Counted from the first letter of the stretch, positions 35,483 through 47,040 are shown. The stretch is 64,000 bases of DNA from Ariolimax columbianus (GCA_036924085.1 JAVGWX010000005.1:73380547-73444546), one strand, 5' to 3'. Translations and numbers: made by a program. Notes: a model not told the origin generated them from the letters alone.

Positions 35483-35820
35483 GTGCGGAGTCTGAAGACC
35501 ACAACCTGCTCTCTTCTGTTCAACTGGTAATAGGCATCATTTTTGTGTGTAGCCAGTATGTTCTGTTTCCCATTTGGCCATGTATCTGGCTCTAATAAAC
35601 CTTTTGGACTCTTCGTAGGTCACACTAGAATCTGGTTGTAGTAGTCTTGCACCTTCTTTTGCCAGTCTGTCTGCCTCCTCGTTGCCTTGGATGTTACAGT
35701 GGGATGGAACCCACTGTACCACTACTCTTTTTGGTGCGGACTGCTGCCATAGCTGACAGAGTACTGCTCTTAAATCATTAAGTTCTGTATTTTTCTGGCT
35801 TTTTAGTGCTGTAACTGCGA

Positions 35821-36384
35821 ATAATAATAGTTGAACATGAGACTGGCTACCCAATCCTGAATACAACCTTTATTACACAACAACTTCAGTACATATTGAC
35901 AGATCAACATTAGATAAGTGGTGTGCATTTGTTGAAGAAAACCTTTGCTGCACAGGAAACTGAGAAAGTGTTGATTGATTGAAACATATTTCTCCGATGG
36001 TGTTCATCAAATGCACGTTTATCTGAAACTCACTAAAAGCAGTACTCATGTTTGCAACAGTTTTTCCTACTCTCCATTTTCTCTTCTTAATGTTAAGGTT
36101 GATGTAACCCACTCGTTAATGAAACTATTGTTTAATGGGTTTCGGATTACAGTGGCTCTTATTTCACTGCGATCCATATAAGGGCAAGTGGACTGGGTTC
36201 TTCCTAACAGTTCTGCAATATGAGGCTCCTCAGAAACTCATCACAATGGGGATTACCCTGTCGATACCCATGTCGTCAGCAACACTGCTGATATTCATCC
36301 TATTTCCAGGAAATGTGGCGGCATCTTGATCAGTATGTCTTCTCGTATCTTGATTTGACTCTTCTCTCCCTTGTTCTTATTGTA
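35821..36384. other. Unassigned spacer
   Basis: No supported feature on either strand. Confidence 0.4.
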
Positions 36385-36620
36385 AACTGACTTGACCATC
36401 TCCCAGACACAGACACATATTTCTAAGCTTCCAAATGTCTTTTCTGAATCTTGTCGATCAGGCTGGAACTAAGCTTGGGAAATCCAAGCTGTGCACGCTC
36501 AGCCTGGGCTAATGGATGCAGCAAAATCGTAATAGATTACTTCTCACAATAGGATCAATGGGAGCAGACTGTGACACATCTCAACATGTCATTTATATAG
36601 TTGCTGGAATACATTTGACT
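36385..36620 (-). repeat. Unclassified dispersed repeat, copy 1
   Basis: Aligns with 40612-40880 in the same orientation. Shared strings: CTTGTTCTT, AAACTGA.TT, CCATCTCCCAG, TTTCT.GAA.T.GTCGATCA, AATGGA, AATCGT.AT. Minus-strand translation gives WEMVKSVYNK here and WEMDKSVYPQ in the partner, so it may be coding sequence of a decayed LINE. Confidence 0.55.
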
Positions 36621-38079
36621 GTAGACGCAAGCGTCTAGTATATAGAGAATGCTTCTTATTCATCTGTTCAGATTGAAGTCATTATTCGTGCACCTTCCGT
36701 GTACTTATTATTCTTGCTTATTTGTTAGTCAGATTTTGTGTTTGTTTGCGTTAGCTTACTTATCCCGAGCTCATGTTTTCTTTGTTGTCCGCTGTCGTTG
36801 TTAACTTTATGAAGAGTTAATAAGGCTAAGCAACAACAACAACAACCTTAAACATGTTACATGTCGTCGTCACATCATTTGTTCGTTCCATGTTGTTAGA
36901 CGTACAATTACTGTGTAATCATATTTAGTGTGCAATCTGTGCTGAAGTTTCGATGTCCGAAGTTTCCATGTTGCAGACACATACATCACGTGTCACCATG
37001 TTTACAGCTCCTCCACTCCGGTATGATTGCGCTCAAACTTACAAGGTGGACAAGCTATTTGACATGAGCCTGTAATTTAGCGAACCAACGGTTCAAACTA
37101 ATATTATGTTATTGAATGTGCAAAGGAAAGCACCGCTAATTATTAAAGCACAATGAGATATAACAAACACTAAATATGTATTCAATTCATCTTCTTCATC
37201 TTAATCTTCTTCGTCATCTCCTTCTTCCTATTTTTCCTCTACTACTACTTCCTCTTGGTTGTCATCTCTTTATGTCTTCTTCTAATTTTTCTGTAACGTA
37301 AATGTTTCCAGCTTGCCGGCGACATATACATTTTTCGACCCGAACCGACACATCTAATTTAAGAAGTGTGTTTTGGACCTTCGCTTTACGTCTCTCATCT
37401 TTTTGCCAAGATTTTTGGTTGTAGTCTGTTTCCAGGGCCACCACTTGGAGGCGGCATATGGTCATGGTCAGTAGGAGTCACTGCCTCTGGTGCAAGCAGA
37501 AAACCCACGAGGCTCTGGCTGCTGTCAGGTCATTCACTGCTGCACCAATGGCACCAAATATGTATTTTAAATATAGGTGAAACTAATTCCAATGTCTATT
37601 TTAGGTATTTTGATAAAAGTGTTGTTAGTTATTCATCTGGCATGTATCTTATTTTTTAATTCCTAATGTAAAAGTGTTATGATTGCTATGTAGTTCTATC
37701 ATTAAACTCACTTATCAATGTCTACTTCTTTGTAACCTTTCATTGTCACCAAATGGAGCCAGATTTCATCCTTCTCTATTTCTACACATCTGGTGCAATG
37801 ATGGTACTGCTGCTTAGCATACGTGTTTTCTGGGTTTCTCGATTGTTGGACATCAGCTTAAAAATGTTCAGCACAAATGTTATCAGTATAACATGTTTGC
37901 ATCACTGAAACACTAGATTAGGTACATACAGATACATACACGCATCAAAGCACTGGTTCATGCGTCATGATATCACCCAATTGACTACGGTCTGGGGTGG
38001 AAAATGGTGCTCCTCCCCCAAGTAGAAACATGTGAGGCTAACATCTAAGAAAGAAAGAAGAAGAATATTTATAACATTT
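36621..38079. other. Unassigned spacer
   Basis: No supported gene. Contains (CAA)n at about 36832-36846 and a CT/CTTCTT-rich tract at about 37190-37260. Confidence 0.4.
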
Positions 38080-38150
38080 TCCTATTTTTTTTACTTTATT
38101 GATTTACAATCAGTTTTTAACACTTTCAATCAATCAACCAACCAATCAAT
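38080..38150. repeat. (AATC)n-containing repeat end, copy 1
   Basis: ATTGATTTACAATCAG, TTTTTAACACTTTCAATCAA then CCAACCAATCAATT matches 40225-40292. It may be the tail region of minus-strand LINE copies whose RT pieces lie just to the right at both loci. Confidence 0.5.
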
Positions 38151-38439
38151 TAAAACCTATCAACTAATACACGCCAAGTCTACATGTCTTGAGCCCTCCT
38201 TTGAAACTATGTCCACCTCTTTGATGTTTCCTTTATGTTTGTTGTTAGCTTTCTTCTCTACTAGAAAAATTGTACTAGAATTGATCTGGGGATTTCAAAA
38301 CAGAGACAACTGTATTGTCAAGATATCCGCTGTTTTCCGCAACGTAGTCCATTCCAACACTATTATCTTCTCTTTATGTCAAATGCTACTGATATCTGTC
38401 CGGATCATTTCAAAAGTTTCCCATTAAGGTCTATTTTAA

Positions 38440-38760
38440 TATCATTTCAATCCCACTTTTAAGCGTAAGCTCCCATATATGAACGTTTGAGCTTTTTTGT
38501 CGCGCTGTGCGTTGTTCCACAAGTTACAGAGCCATACAGTTGGACAGACTTCACATTGAAATTGAAGATATACATTTTTGTGTTGAACGCGTTCTGATTT
38601 CAATAAATAACTTAGTGAAATTAATACCATCTCGCTTTTTTCATTTTTAGTTTGACATCTCTATCTGTACGCCATACTTTGTCTGTATTACTATCTAAAT
38701 AACTTCATAATCTACCTTCTGTAGAATGTCTCCCAACACATTCTCATTGTAGTTATCATC
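38440..38760 (-). pseudogene. LINE RT thumb/connection relic
   Basis: The minus strand reads DSNTDKVWRTDRDVKLKMKK and FNFNVKSVQLYGSVTC, corresponding to the FN.NVKS.LLYG.ETW motif of non-LTR reverse transcriptases. Frame changes occur between them. No catalytic core remains. Confidence 0.55.
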
Positions 38761-38799
38761 ATTCTTCATTTACCTCTCAGTCTCGGCAGACCGTGCGCC

Positions 38800-39235
38800 A
38801 TCTGCACTCTCAGTTTTGTTGAGCTCTGTCTCTTGAATTTCGAGACAGCCTGCCATGACTGTAAAGGCAGATCCGTGAGTGGCAGTCCCTGCGACAGATT
38901 GTATACTCGTGTTGAGGAGACTGGCTTGCTGGTGTGTCCCTCGATTTCATCACTTTTGCTCTTTTCTCTGCAGCCAGAAGACCTTCACAAGCCACGGCAG
39001 CCACTTCGTCCCTTCCAACAGGACATCTCCAAACAGCTCGATCCTGAGCAATCGTTTCCCAGCCCTGGAATGGAATGTCGCATTAATCCATATCCATCTT
39101 GCATGCGTCCTTGAGTCATCGTATGAGACGGCCGATTCGCCTAGCTTCAATGGTCAGCTGACCATAGAGAAAATCATTTGGCAGTCTCTCCTCTTCCCTT
39201 GGTAAACATTTCTCAACCATTTAAGATGTCGTTTG
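38800..39235 (-). pseudogene. LINE ORF2 C-terminus with DCHSR zinc finger
   Basis: Minus-strand blocks: HLKWLRNVYQGKRRDCQ (the W.GHV region), GLGNDCSG and RDEVAAVACEGLLAAEKRA-like text in alternating frames, and the terminal finger CRRDCHSRICLYSHGRL. A cysteine/histidine finger with DCHSRIGL.SH wording closes the ORF2 of one common animal LINE family. The leading CxxC is damaged here. Only the tail of the element remains. Confidence 0.65.
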
Positions 39236-40224
39236 CTTGACAGCTAGTACATGCTTGTATTTCGACGCTTTCATTCTCTTAATCTTTTTTTTACATGTGT
39301 TCCTCAGTCCTAATGTTTTGACGATTAAAAAATATACCTTTATCTTTTGTCAATTATTGTGAGAAAGTCCAAATAATAACATCGTTCTTTCAAATGCAAT
39401 TAACCATTTAACTTTATCAACTGGTTTTGCTTACACTGTTTTTCCCCGATGCTTCATGAAAACGTTAATTGGCCGAAAGTCAGTCCTGGTTTTTTTGTGA
39501 AACTGCATTGAACCTGCCTATCTTTACAGAACTATTTTGGGGAGCAAAGCTCTTCATCGAAGGTCGACTACAATGGATCTTGAGCGTATTCTGCATTTTG
39601 CTTTGAATCACAGTCTGTTTGGCTTTTTCCGATCCATCGTTTGATATTGTCCTTCCACTTATAGCGTTAATCCATTTCACGCTTCATGGAGAATGCACTT
39701 GCAACACGAAGAAGTGAATCGGCAACTCCGCTAGGAGAAATAAAACACACACAAATCTAAGTACATATTTATTGTTTACCACTCCAAGTCTTAATATGCT
39801 GTAGTCAGTCAAGACCGAAAGGAGCTACTACTATAGCGCTATTTTCTTCTTTCATGTTTGTTCCATCCCCTCGTTATATCTGTACATCCAGTAGTTGTGA
39901 CTTTTTAGTTGTTATGACTTTTTAGTTGTTATGACTTTTTATTTGTTATGACTTTTTAGTTGTTATGACTTTTTATCGGACAAAAATATCTCAACTGTCA
40001 CTTCTGATTTCATTAACCAATTGTATATTCACCGTTATTTCTCTAAGACTTCATCATTTGCTTGATTGTTTTTCTTTCCAGGCGCTACATTACATTAAAA
40101 AAAATTATTCACATTTTAAAAATATCAATTCTTTTCACCAACTGTTTGTCCTTTGGCCATGTTTATTTGCCATACAATAATGGTAGGTATATACAGCACC
40201 TGATCACTCACATTTTTAATTTCG
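39236..40224. other. Unassigned spacer
   Basis: No gene recognised apart from the short tandem repeat at 39896-39975. Confidence 0.4.
39896..39975. repeat. 18-bp tandem repeat, ~4 copies
   Basis: Unit TAGTTGTTATGACTTTTT repeated with one TATTTG variant. Confidence 0.9.
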
Positions 40225-40292
40225 GGGTGTCTTGATTGGATTTACAATGAATTTTTAACACTCAACCAATCAATCAATCAATCAAAACAAGT
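40225..40292. repeat. (AATC)n-containing repeat end, copy 2
   Basis: Partner of 38080-38150: ATTGGATTTACAATGAATTT, TTAACACTCAACCAATCAAT, CAATCAATCAAAAC. Confidence 0.55.
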
Positions 40293-40410
40293 CCATGATT
40301 TTCCTTGGACATTTCCAATCAATGAGATTTGTAAATGACTTGTTTGTATGCCAATAAATAACTCATGTTGATGAAAAGAGATTTGTCCTTAACTATTCTC
40401 TTCTTGATTC

Positions 40411-40560
40411 CTATTTAATATCTGCAATTATATTTCCAAGAAAAGAAAATCTCATGGCATATTCCAATATCTGACAATCTATATATAGAGCAGATCTCGA
40501 GTCTGCATGTATCATAGTGTTCATGTTATCAGTAGAAATATCCAATCCCTGTGGATCCAA
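40411..40560 (-). pseudogene. LINE RT thumb relic
   Basis: The minus strand reads LDISTDNMNTMIHADSRSAL and YIDCQILEYAMRFSFLGNII, resembling the post-catalytic region (I...KTK.M...; G..LE....F.YLG) of non-LTR reverse transcriptases. Short and decayed. Confidence 0.45.
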
Positions 40561-40611
40561 GCTCTTCATTGACCTAATAATGCACGATATGAATATTTTT
40601 CCAAGTCCATC

Positions 40612-40880
40612 CTCTGTTCTTGTTCTTTGGGGATAAACTGATTTGTCCATCTCCCAGGCGTGGATGTATATTTTACATGTTTCAAATTTCCTTTCTAGAA
40701 CTCGTCGATCATGCTGCAACTAATCCTGGGCACTTCAAGCTCAACACGTTCAGACTAGGCTAATGGACGATGGGAAATCGTGATGGATTACCTGTACCTC
40801 CTCTCATAAATAATAGCATTAACGTGACCAGACTTCCATATTTCAACATACCGTTCACAGAGCTACTTGAATATCTTCTG
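40612..40880 (-). repeat. Unclassified dispersed repeat, copy 2
   Basis: Partner of 36385-36620. Its adjacency to the RT relic at 40411-40560 suggests both are parts of one minus-strand LINE. Confidence 0.5.
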
Positions 40881-41217
40881 TTTCTGTATGCTTAAGCTCA
40901 TTGATGAAGATCGCCTAATTTGTGTGTGGCTTCTTTTTGTCTCATTTACAGTGATTAATTGAAAAAAGGGGAGTTGATCATCAAAATGTTAGAATGCCGG
41001 TGTAGTTATGTTGTTTGTTCTTTGTTATGTGGATGTCCGCCATGTTGTTGATTTAGTAATCTTTGTTGTCTGTTATTATTTACGGTGGTTACTATATATA
41101 GCAGAAAAGTAAGATGCTCGTTTCTCAAGAAACGAACAAATAACGCGAGAAGTGGAGGGTTTCTAATTTCTCAAGTTTCAAGCATCCTTTGGCGCAAAGG
41201 TGGGGGAGATTGGTGCC
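40881..41217. other. Unassigned spacer
   Basis: Contains a short palindrome GTTTCTCAAGAAAC near 41120. Nothing else recognised. Confidence 0.35.
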
Positions 41218-42074
41218 TAGTCATACACAAACGCTGATGACACAAAACTATGCAGTAGTGTCTCATCTAAAGCAGAAGTGGATATATTGAGGTTAGATTT
41301 AGATAAAATTCGAGACTGGTCTGTAATCTTGCAATTGAAATTTAATGTAGATAAATGTACAGTCATCCACATGGGTAGATCCAATATGGAACATAATTAC
41401 AGAATGGGAGAGATCAATATTAGAAAGAAAGAAAAGGAAAGGGACCTAGGGGTTATATCGATCATACAGAAAAGGTGAGTGAGCAAGTCAGGATAGCAGA
41501 GAAAAGGGCAAATGCAATGTTAGATATGATAAATCGGAATATTAAACGTAGGAGCAAGGAAGTGATCGTCAAACTGTATAAAGCATTAGTTAGACCTAGA
41601 TTGGAATACTGTATACAGGTGGGGAGTCCTTATAATACAGGGGATATAAACATGCTGGAAAGAATACAAAAAGGAGCTACAAAGCTGATAGTGGGATTCC
41701 AGAATTACAGTTATGAGGAAAAACCGCCAACAGTGTCTATAAAAGAGAAGAATTCGAGGTGACTTAATACAGGATTATGAGATGATCAGAGGAATGGATA
41801 AATAAGACTATAACAAGTTCTTCAAAATATAACCATTTACAGAAACAAGAGGGGATAACTACAAATTAACTAAGGAAATAATATTTTGTTAGTCAGAGAG
41901 TAGTGAATGCTTGGAATGCATTGCCACAGGAAGTAGTGGAGGCAGGGACAATTAATGCATTTCAGAATATGTTGGATGCGCATAGCTTTTAGAGCGAGGT
42001 AATGTAAATGAAACTGGTTGTATAGAGAGTCTACAGAGTCTTTTTAACCAGTATAATGGCGTTAAGTTAAGTTG
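41218..42074 (+). mobile_element. CR1-like LINE, 5'-truncated
   Basis: The frame begins at the catalytic region, SYTNADDTKLCSSVSSKAEV. It continues with DKIRDWSVILQLKFNVDKCT and EKERDLGVIS, and after a frameshift EQVRIAEKRANAMLDMINRN, LYKALVRPRLEYCIQVGSPY, MLERIQKGATKLIVGFQNYS. Further frameshifts precede VVNAWNALPQEVVEAGTINA near 41905-41965. The 3' untranslated part matches 735-858 and ends GTTAAGTTAAGTTGAG. The wording (KFADDTKL, LVRP.LEYC.Q.WSP, RRATK, VVN.WN.LP..VV.A) is that of the CR1-type group. Several frameshifts: inactive. Confidence 0.85.
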
Positions 42075-43400
42075 AGTACACAGCCTTGTTTTACTCCGCA
42101 TTAGATTGTAAACACCTCTGAGGACGCCCCGTCAAAGTTGATGGTACCTTTCATGTCAGTGTGGAACGACTTGATAATGATCAGAAGAATCGGTGGGCAA
42201 CCATTCCTTCCAAACGCTTTGAACAGACCCACACAACTGACCAAGTCAAATACCTTCGTGCAATCTTAGAAGGGAATATACAATGGTTGCTCTTGTTCTC
42301 TGCATTTCTCTTGCAACTGTCGGAGCAAGAATATCATATCTGTGGTAGACCTATTCCCTCGAAATCAGCACTGTGACTCTGGATAAACCTGGTATCCTAG
42401 GACCTGGAGTCAATTATGGCAAGTACTTTCCCAACGGTACACAGAAGCGAAATGTATCTGTAGTTGTTGCAGTCACTCCGGTCCCCCTGGTTCTTGCACA
42501 AGGTTACAATGTTCGAATCTTTGAAGTCGTGCGTGACCTGTCCTTCATGCCAGCATAATGTTATCAACTGGTTTATCTGTGGAGCAAGTATGTCCTTTCC
42601 ACTCCTAATGACCTCTACCAGGATTCCATCTTTTCCTGGACCCTTGTCAGAAGCTAGGTCAGCAATAGCACAGTTAACTTCTGCCATGATTGACAGCGAG
42701 TCCAGATGGTCTAGAGTTGGCATGGCCTCGATGTTATTGAGGGCTTCTTCTGTTAGCTTTATCTCGCTTAAATAAAGTTCAGGATAGTGCTCTACCCATC
42801 TGTCTAAGTGCGTCCTCTTATCAGTGATGATCTCCCCAGATAAAGCTTTTAGCGGCGCACTCTTTTTCACTGTTGGGCCCATGGCTGCTTTCTTTACCCC
42901 TTCAAACATGCTTCTGATGTTACCATCATTGAAGGAATCTTGAATATTCTCATATAACTGTATCCAATGGTCTTTTGCACACGGCCTAGCTGTCCTTTGC
43001 ACTTCTTTTCTGACTTGTTTCAATGCATTGACAGTTTTTCGTTTTGTTTTGTCTTTGTTTCTTCGTAGAACTTTTTCCTGTCAATCAAAGGCTGCAGTAT
43101 CCGACTATTTGCCTAAAACCATTCTTGATTCCTGTGTTATCTAATGCCATTAGCTGTTACCGCTGTTTTAAGGTTAGCTTCTTCGATTACATCCCACCTT
43201 TCACTAGCTGTACAGTCTCTTTATGTATCAGTGAGAATATTTGCAAACTGCTGTTGGAACCTGAAACACTTTTCTGGATCCTTGGTGTTCACAAAATTTA
43301 TCCTCACAATGGGTTTGTGGTTCGCTGTGAAGATTCTCTTAGGTCTCAGCTTGACGCAACGATCAACGTATGGTCAGTATCACAGTCAGCACTAGGCTAG
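42075..43400 (-). pseudogene. LINE endonuclease end to RT motif relic
   Basis: Minus-strand order: DCDTDHTLIVAS (end of the endonuclease, the SDH-like motif), NFVNTKDPEKCFRFQQQFAN, the linker ERWDVIEEANLKTAVTA, then the open 208-codon part with EVQRTARPCAKDHWIQLYEN, KALSGEIITDK, LASDKGPGKDGILVEVIRSG, NIVTLCKNQGDRSDCNNYRY, followed in shifted frames by FRGNRSTTDMIFLLRQLQEK, CTKVFDLVS and GVKQGCVL. The copy stops exactly where the CR1-like element ends at 42074, so catalytic YADD and later domains are absent. A different LINE family from the I-type copies. Confidence 0.8.
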
Positions 43401-43579
43401 CTGTGTGTTAATTGTGTGTGAATCAGATGTTAATAAAATGTTGATAATAAAATACAGTTGATGCCAATAACCGGATCTTGGGTGTTTCCATAATACCTTA
43501 AGGTGAGCTTTTGTTGCAAAATAGGAGTTTATGATGCAGAGATTGTTTTTTGTGATGAATTCCAGCAGCCAATGTCCAT
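43401..43579. other. Unassigned spacer
   Basis: No feature recognised. Confidence 0.35.
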
Positions 43580-43730
43580 CACAAGAGGAAGCAGACCCTT
43601 ACATAAAATGAATGCTGAAGTCGGATGCACTGGGCCGACAGTCACAACATAAAAACATAGTGCATCACGCACGCCGCTTTAGGGAATAGAGAAATAAGGT
43701 GAACGCAAAAATAAAAAACCAAAAGACAAC
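43580..43730 (+). mobile_element. tRNA-derived SINE, 5'-truncated copy
   Basis: Starts within the body (GAGGAAGCAGACCCTTACAT), followed by AAAATGAATGCTGAAGTCGG, ATGCACTGGGCCGACAG, ACGCACGCCGCTTTAGGGAA, TAGAGAAATAAGGTGAACGC and an A-rich end. The tRNA-like head is missing. Same family as 14119-14372 and 57576-57837. Confidence 0.8.
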
Positions 43731-44029
43731 CGTTTCAGCTCTTTGTGGAGCACAACGAACTTCTACACATTCATTAAACGTGGACCTGGCTATAGGCTAT
43801 TGACATTTAGGTTGGTTAGAGTTTCTGGAGGATGGGTAGCCAGCCCCATGCTCAAACCTGCTTATTTGCCGCTTACCACATACCAGGAAAGTTACTGTGT
43901 TTCTGTTCTTTGCCCCATTGGGGCTCCGGTAACACTCGGTAACTGGAACATATAAATCAATAATGATTTCATAAGAAAACAAGAGCAGATAATGACACGC
44001 TGTTCACGTTATTTTCATCTCAGGTATAC

Positions 44030-44650
44030 AAGATACACGACGGCCATCTTGAGACAGACTCGATTATATCTTAATGGGAGACTCTGGTGAGTGGTTACTA
44101 CAAGGGCCAGTTGTTTACACGGGAATAGGTTACGACGAGTTGCCAGCGATAGGGTCTCGGCAATCGGCAGCGTTTGGCTCTAGCAAATCCATTTCTGTGG
44201 CATCCAGTGTAACATGGCTTCGAGGTTGATTGATTTCGTTTCGCTTCAAGTAAAGAATGTGACCAATGTGACATCTGATCACATTCCAGGAAAAAGGTAT
44301 CGGAATATTTGCAGTGATTGTTTCATATGAATGGATTTATGGAGCGAAGAGTGACGTCAGGATCAATCGAAACATACTGATCGAGAGCCCACGTCATGTT
44401 CGTATCGGGATTCCTAGAAACAGACTGTTTCACGTGAGTCTGGTCAACGAAGTTGGGATGGACAATACAATCTACAAAGTGGGCAGCTTACTGAGAGATC
44501 TGGAATTGCAGTACAGCCGGTATGCCCGTGTACACCTTCTTAAGTATGCCTGGGGATATAAGAAGAGTTACTGTAACCCACATCTAAGAAACATCAGTCT
44601 AGATTTGAGTTAACTCAGCACGAGTGGGTTCCATAACAATAATATCAACA
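44030..44650. repeat. Dispersed ~600-bp repeat, long copy
   Basis: The left part (44030-44140: GGCCATCTTGAGACAGACTC, GTTTACACGGGAATAGGTTAC) matches 51400-51525. The right part (44335-44650: GAAACATACTGATCGAGAGC, CTTACTGAGAGATC, GTTAACTCAGCACGAGTG) matches 61410-61705. The section at about 44350-44400 contains a sequence equivalent to one reverse-complemented 42-bp minisatellite monomer of 3775-5010. The 99-aa frame across it is not conserved in the partner, so it is not coding. Confidence 0.6.
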
Positions 44651-44961
44651 TAGATGATGTTACATTACGAGATTGCTTGCCACATTCACAACCCTTTTAT
44701 TCCGATGGATTATATTATAGATTATGTTTGACACGACAACATTTTTCAAAATTGTATAATAGAGAACTTAGAAATAAACGGTTCTAAAGACCTGGTTAAA
44801 AAAGTAACAGGAAATGAAATATTTTTAAATATATATATTTATATATATATATATATAATTCCAGTAGAGATCCAAAGCATATTCCATTTTTTTACATAGT
44901 AAATCTACTTTTCCAACGTCTTTATGCATTATCAAAATAAATTTGTTGGTTGTGCTTTAAT
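44651..44961. other. AT-rich spacer with (TA)n
   Basis: A (TA)n microsatellite at about 44818-44857; nothing else recognised. Confidence 0.5.
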
Positions 44962-47040
44962 CCTTCTTCTTCTTCGTACGCTGTCAGACGTCAACTTGTA
45001 ATTGTTCGAAGAAAGCAGCTGTCATCCTGAGGCTGTCGACACTGCCATAGAGCTTGTCTAGTGTTTCCACTGGTGTTTGCCACATGTGCTTTCTCTGTTC
45101 CTCGTATGTCGGGCAATTCTGCAGAAGATGTTCAGCGGTCATTGTCCAACAGGTGCATTCGTCAGTGCCACCTATCTTCAGTTTATTAAATAGGTGGTAC
45201 CTCAGTCTGTTGTGGCCTGTGCGGAGTCTGAAGACCACGACCTGCTCTCTTCTGTTCAACTGGTAAAAGGCATCATTTTTTGTGTAGCCAGTATGTTCTG
45301 TTTCCCATTTGGCCATGTATCTCGCCCTAATGAACCTTTTGGACTCTTCGTAGGTCATACTAGAATCTGGTTGTTGTAGTCTTGCACCTTCTTTTGCCAG
45401 TCTGTCTGCCTCCTCGTTGCCTTGGATGTTACAGTGGAATGGAACCCACTGTACTACTACTCTTTTTGGTGCGAACTGCTGGCATAGTTGACAGAGTACT
45501 GCTCTTAAATCAATAAGTTCTGGATTTTTCTGGATTTTTAGTGCTGTAACCACGGCCAGGGCATCTGTAAACAGGACAATCTGGCTTTAGTTGCTTTCGC
45601 CTGTTAGCATTGCTTTTACTGCAGCCTTCAGCGCCTTTGCCTCCGTTCTGAAATTGCTTTAGAATGTTCCAATTGCCACTGACAGTGTTATTTTTCTACC
45701 ATTTGTTAGGCTAAGGAATACCCCCCCCCCCCCACCCCAACCGCCCCTCCATTCTGTGTTGTGTTTGTTACAGAACCGTCGGTGTATGATGGTCCAATCC
45801 ATGCTTGGGTGGTTTTCCGCTATGTACCTCAGGGTTATGTCTCTTTCCACACCTTGTCAAATGTTTTCTGTAGATACACCAAAACCACTACTGTATGCTT
45901 TTTTCTCTTGGTAAGCATCCTCTTTTTCTTGTGCTATGAGAGTGATCTGGTCCTCAGTGGATCTGTGTTGTCTAAATCCTGCTTGCTGTGGAATTAATAT
46001 GTGTTTTGCTTCCAGGTGCCACATCAGTCTGGTGTTTATCATACGCTCCATCAGTTTACCTACACAGCTCAGTAGACCGATGGCCCTATATCCATTTGGA
46101 TATTTTCTATCTTTTTCTTTGTGTTGTACTGGTATAAGTACAGCATCTTTCCATGCCTGCGGTACATTTCCCCTTTTCCAGCTTTGGTTCAGGACTGATA
46201 GTATCTTCCTCTTTGCTGTTTGGCCCAACCCAATCAGCATTTCGTTTGTTACCCCATCTTTTCCGGGCGATTTCTTTTTCTTTAAAGTTCTCATGGCCTC
46301 ATTCATTTCATTCATTGTTAGTTTTGCCATCATGTGCTCCTCTGGTGCCATCTTGATGTTGTCGTGGCTCTTTTGTTCTTAACTAATGTATGTATGCCTA
46401 TCTGTATGGACATCAATGTGGTTTGCTCTGGAATAATGTTCTATAAAGGCGTTTGCTGCTTTTTTTCCGGTAAGCATGTTGTCACCCTGCTTGATGGTAA
46501 TTTGTTTATTTGATGGTATTTCGTCATTTATGGCTCTGACTAAATTCCATAGTTTGTTCCCTTCTTTATCTAGATTGAGGCTTTCTGATTTTTTTTCCAG
46601 CTGTCTCTTGTTATTTGGTTCAGTGTTCTTTTGTATTTCGGAGTGATTGCCTTGAGGGCGAAATTTGCTTCCATAGATTGCTCTCTCTCCGCCATGTTTG
46701 TAGCATTTGAGACTTCATCCTCCGCTTTCTGCAGTTCATGATTCCAATATGGCTGGTAGTTTTTCCTTGCCCCTCTTGGGACGGTCTCGGTGGCTGCTTG
46801 CAGTATTGCTTTGCTTAGGCTTTCCACCATAGGTTTCATATTGTAATTTCGTGTGTTGATAGTTTCACACAGTACATCTGTCAGTATTGCAAATCTGGTC
46901 ATTGCAGGTCTTTGTTTGGTGGGCCATACAGGTTGAATATACGGATTTTAGTATCATTATGTCGACTCCTACAATTTCTGCTTGTCCGGTACGATTTACA
47001 AATACTGCGTGACTTGGTATGTGCCTTTATTCAGGATTGT
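44962..47040 (-). mobile_element. I-type LINE copy with two internal deletions
   Basis: From 5' (high) to 3' (low): an endonuclease piece at about 46905-47040 (NRTGQAEIVGVDIM), then a jump to FAILTDVLCETINTRNYNMK at 46900, the linker QPYWNHELQKAEDEVSNATN, RT start EEHMMAKLTMNEMNEAMRTL, SPGKDGVTNEMLIGL, AGFRQHRSTEDQITLIAQEK, a truncated HTVVVLVYLQKTFDKVWK. A second jump near 45855 leads to RDITLRYIAENHPSMDWT, so the catalytic FADD region is lost. RNase H (with a poly-G expansion at about 45720-45735 on the minus strand), QWVPFHCNIQGNEEADRLAK, knuckle and the end EQLQVDV follow, then (GAA)n. Stops and frameshifts accumulate. Inactive. Confidence 0.88.

Larger units (their letters stand above)
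33404..35820 (-). mobile_element. Old I-type LINE copy, split by a younger one
   Basis: The 3' part lies at 33404-33635 (GKMTAEHLLQNCPTYEDQRK, AAFFEQIQVDV end, then a GAA-type tail) and the upstream part at 35483-35820 (VTALKSQKNTELNDL, VVVQWVPSHCNIQGNEEADR, KWETEHTGYTQK, NRREQ region). They are separated by the insertion at 33636-35482. It was already 5'-truncated within the RNase H domain and has a deletion between LRTGH and the CCHC knuckle. The EQIQVDV terminus marks it as the subfamily of 44962-47040, not that of its invader. Confidence 0.85.

Noticed and set aside
34490..35530. Plus-strand ORFs of 132-133 aa
   Set aside because: Antisense shadows of the nested LINE ORF2.
45761..46382. 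Plus-strand ORFs of 78-148 aa
   Set aside because: Antisense shadows of the I-type LINE reverse transcriptase.
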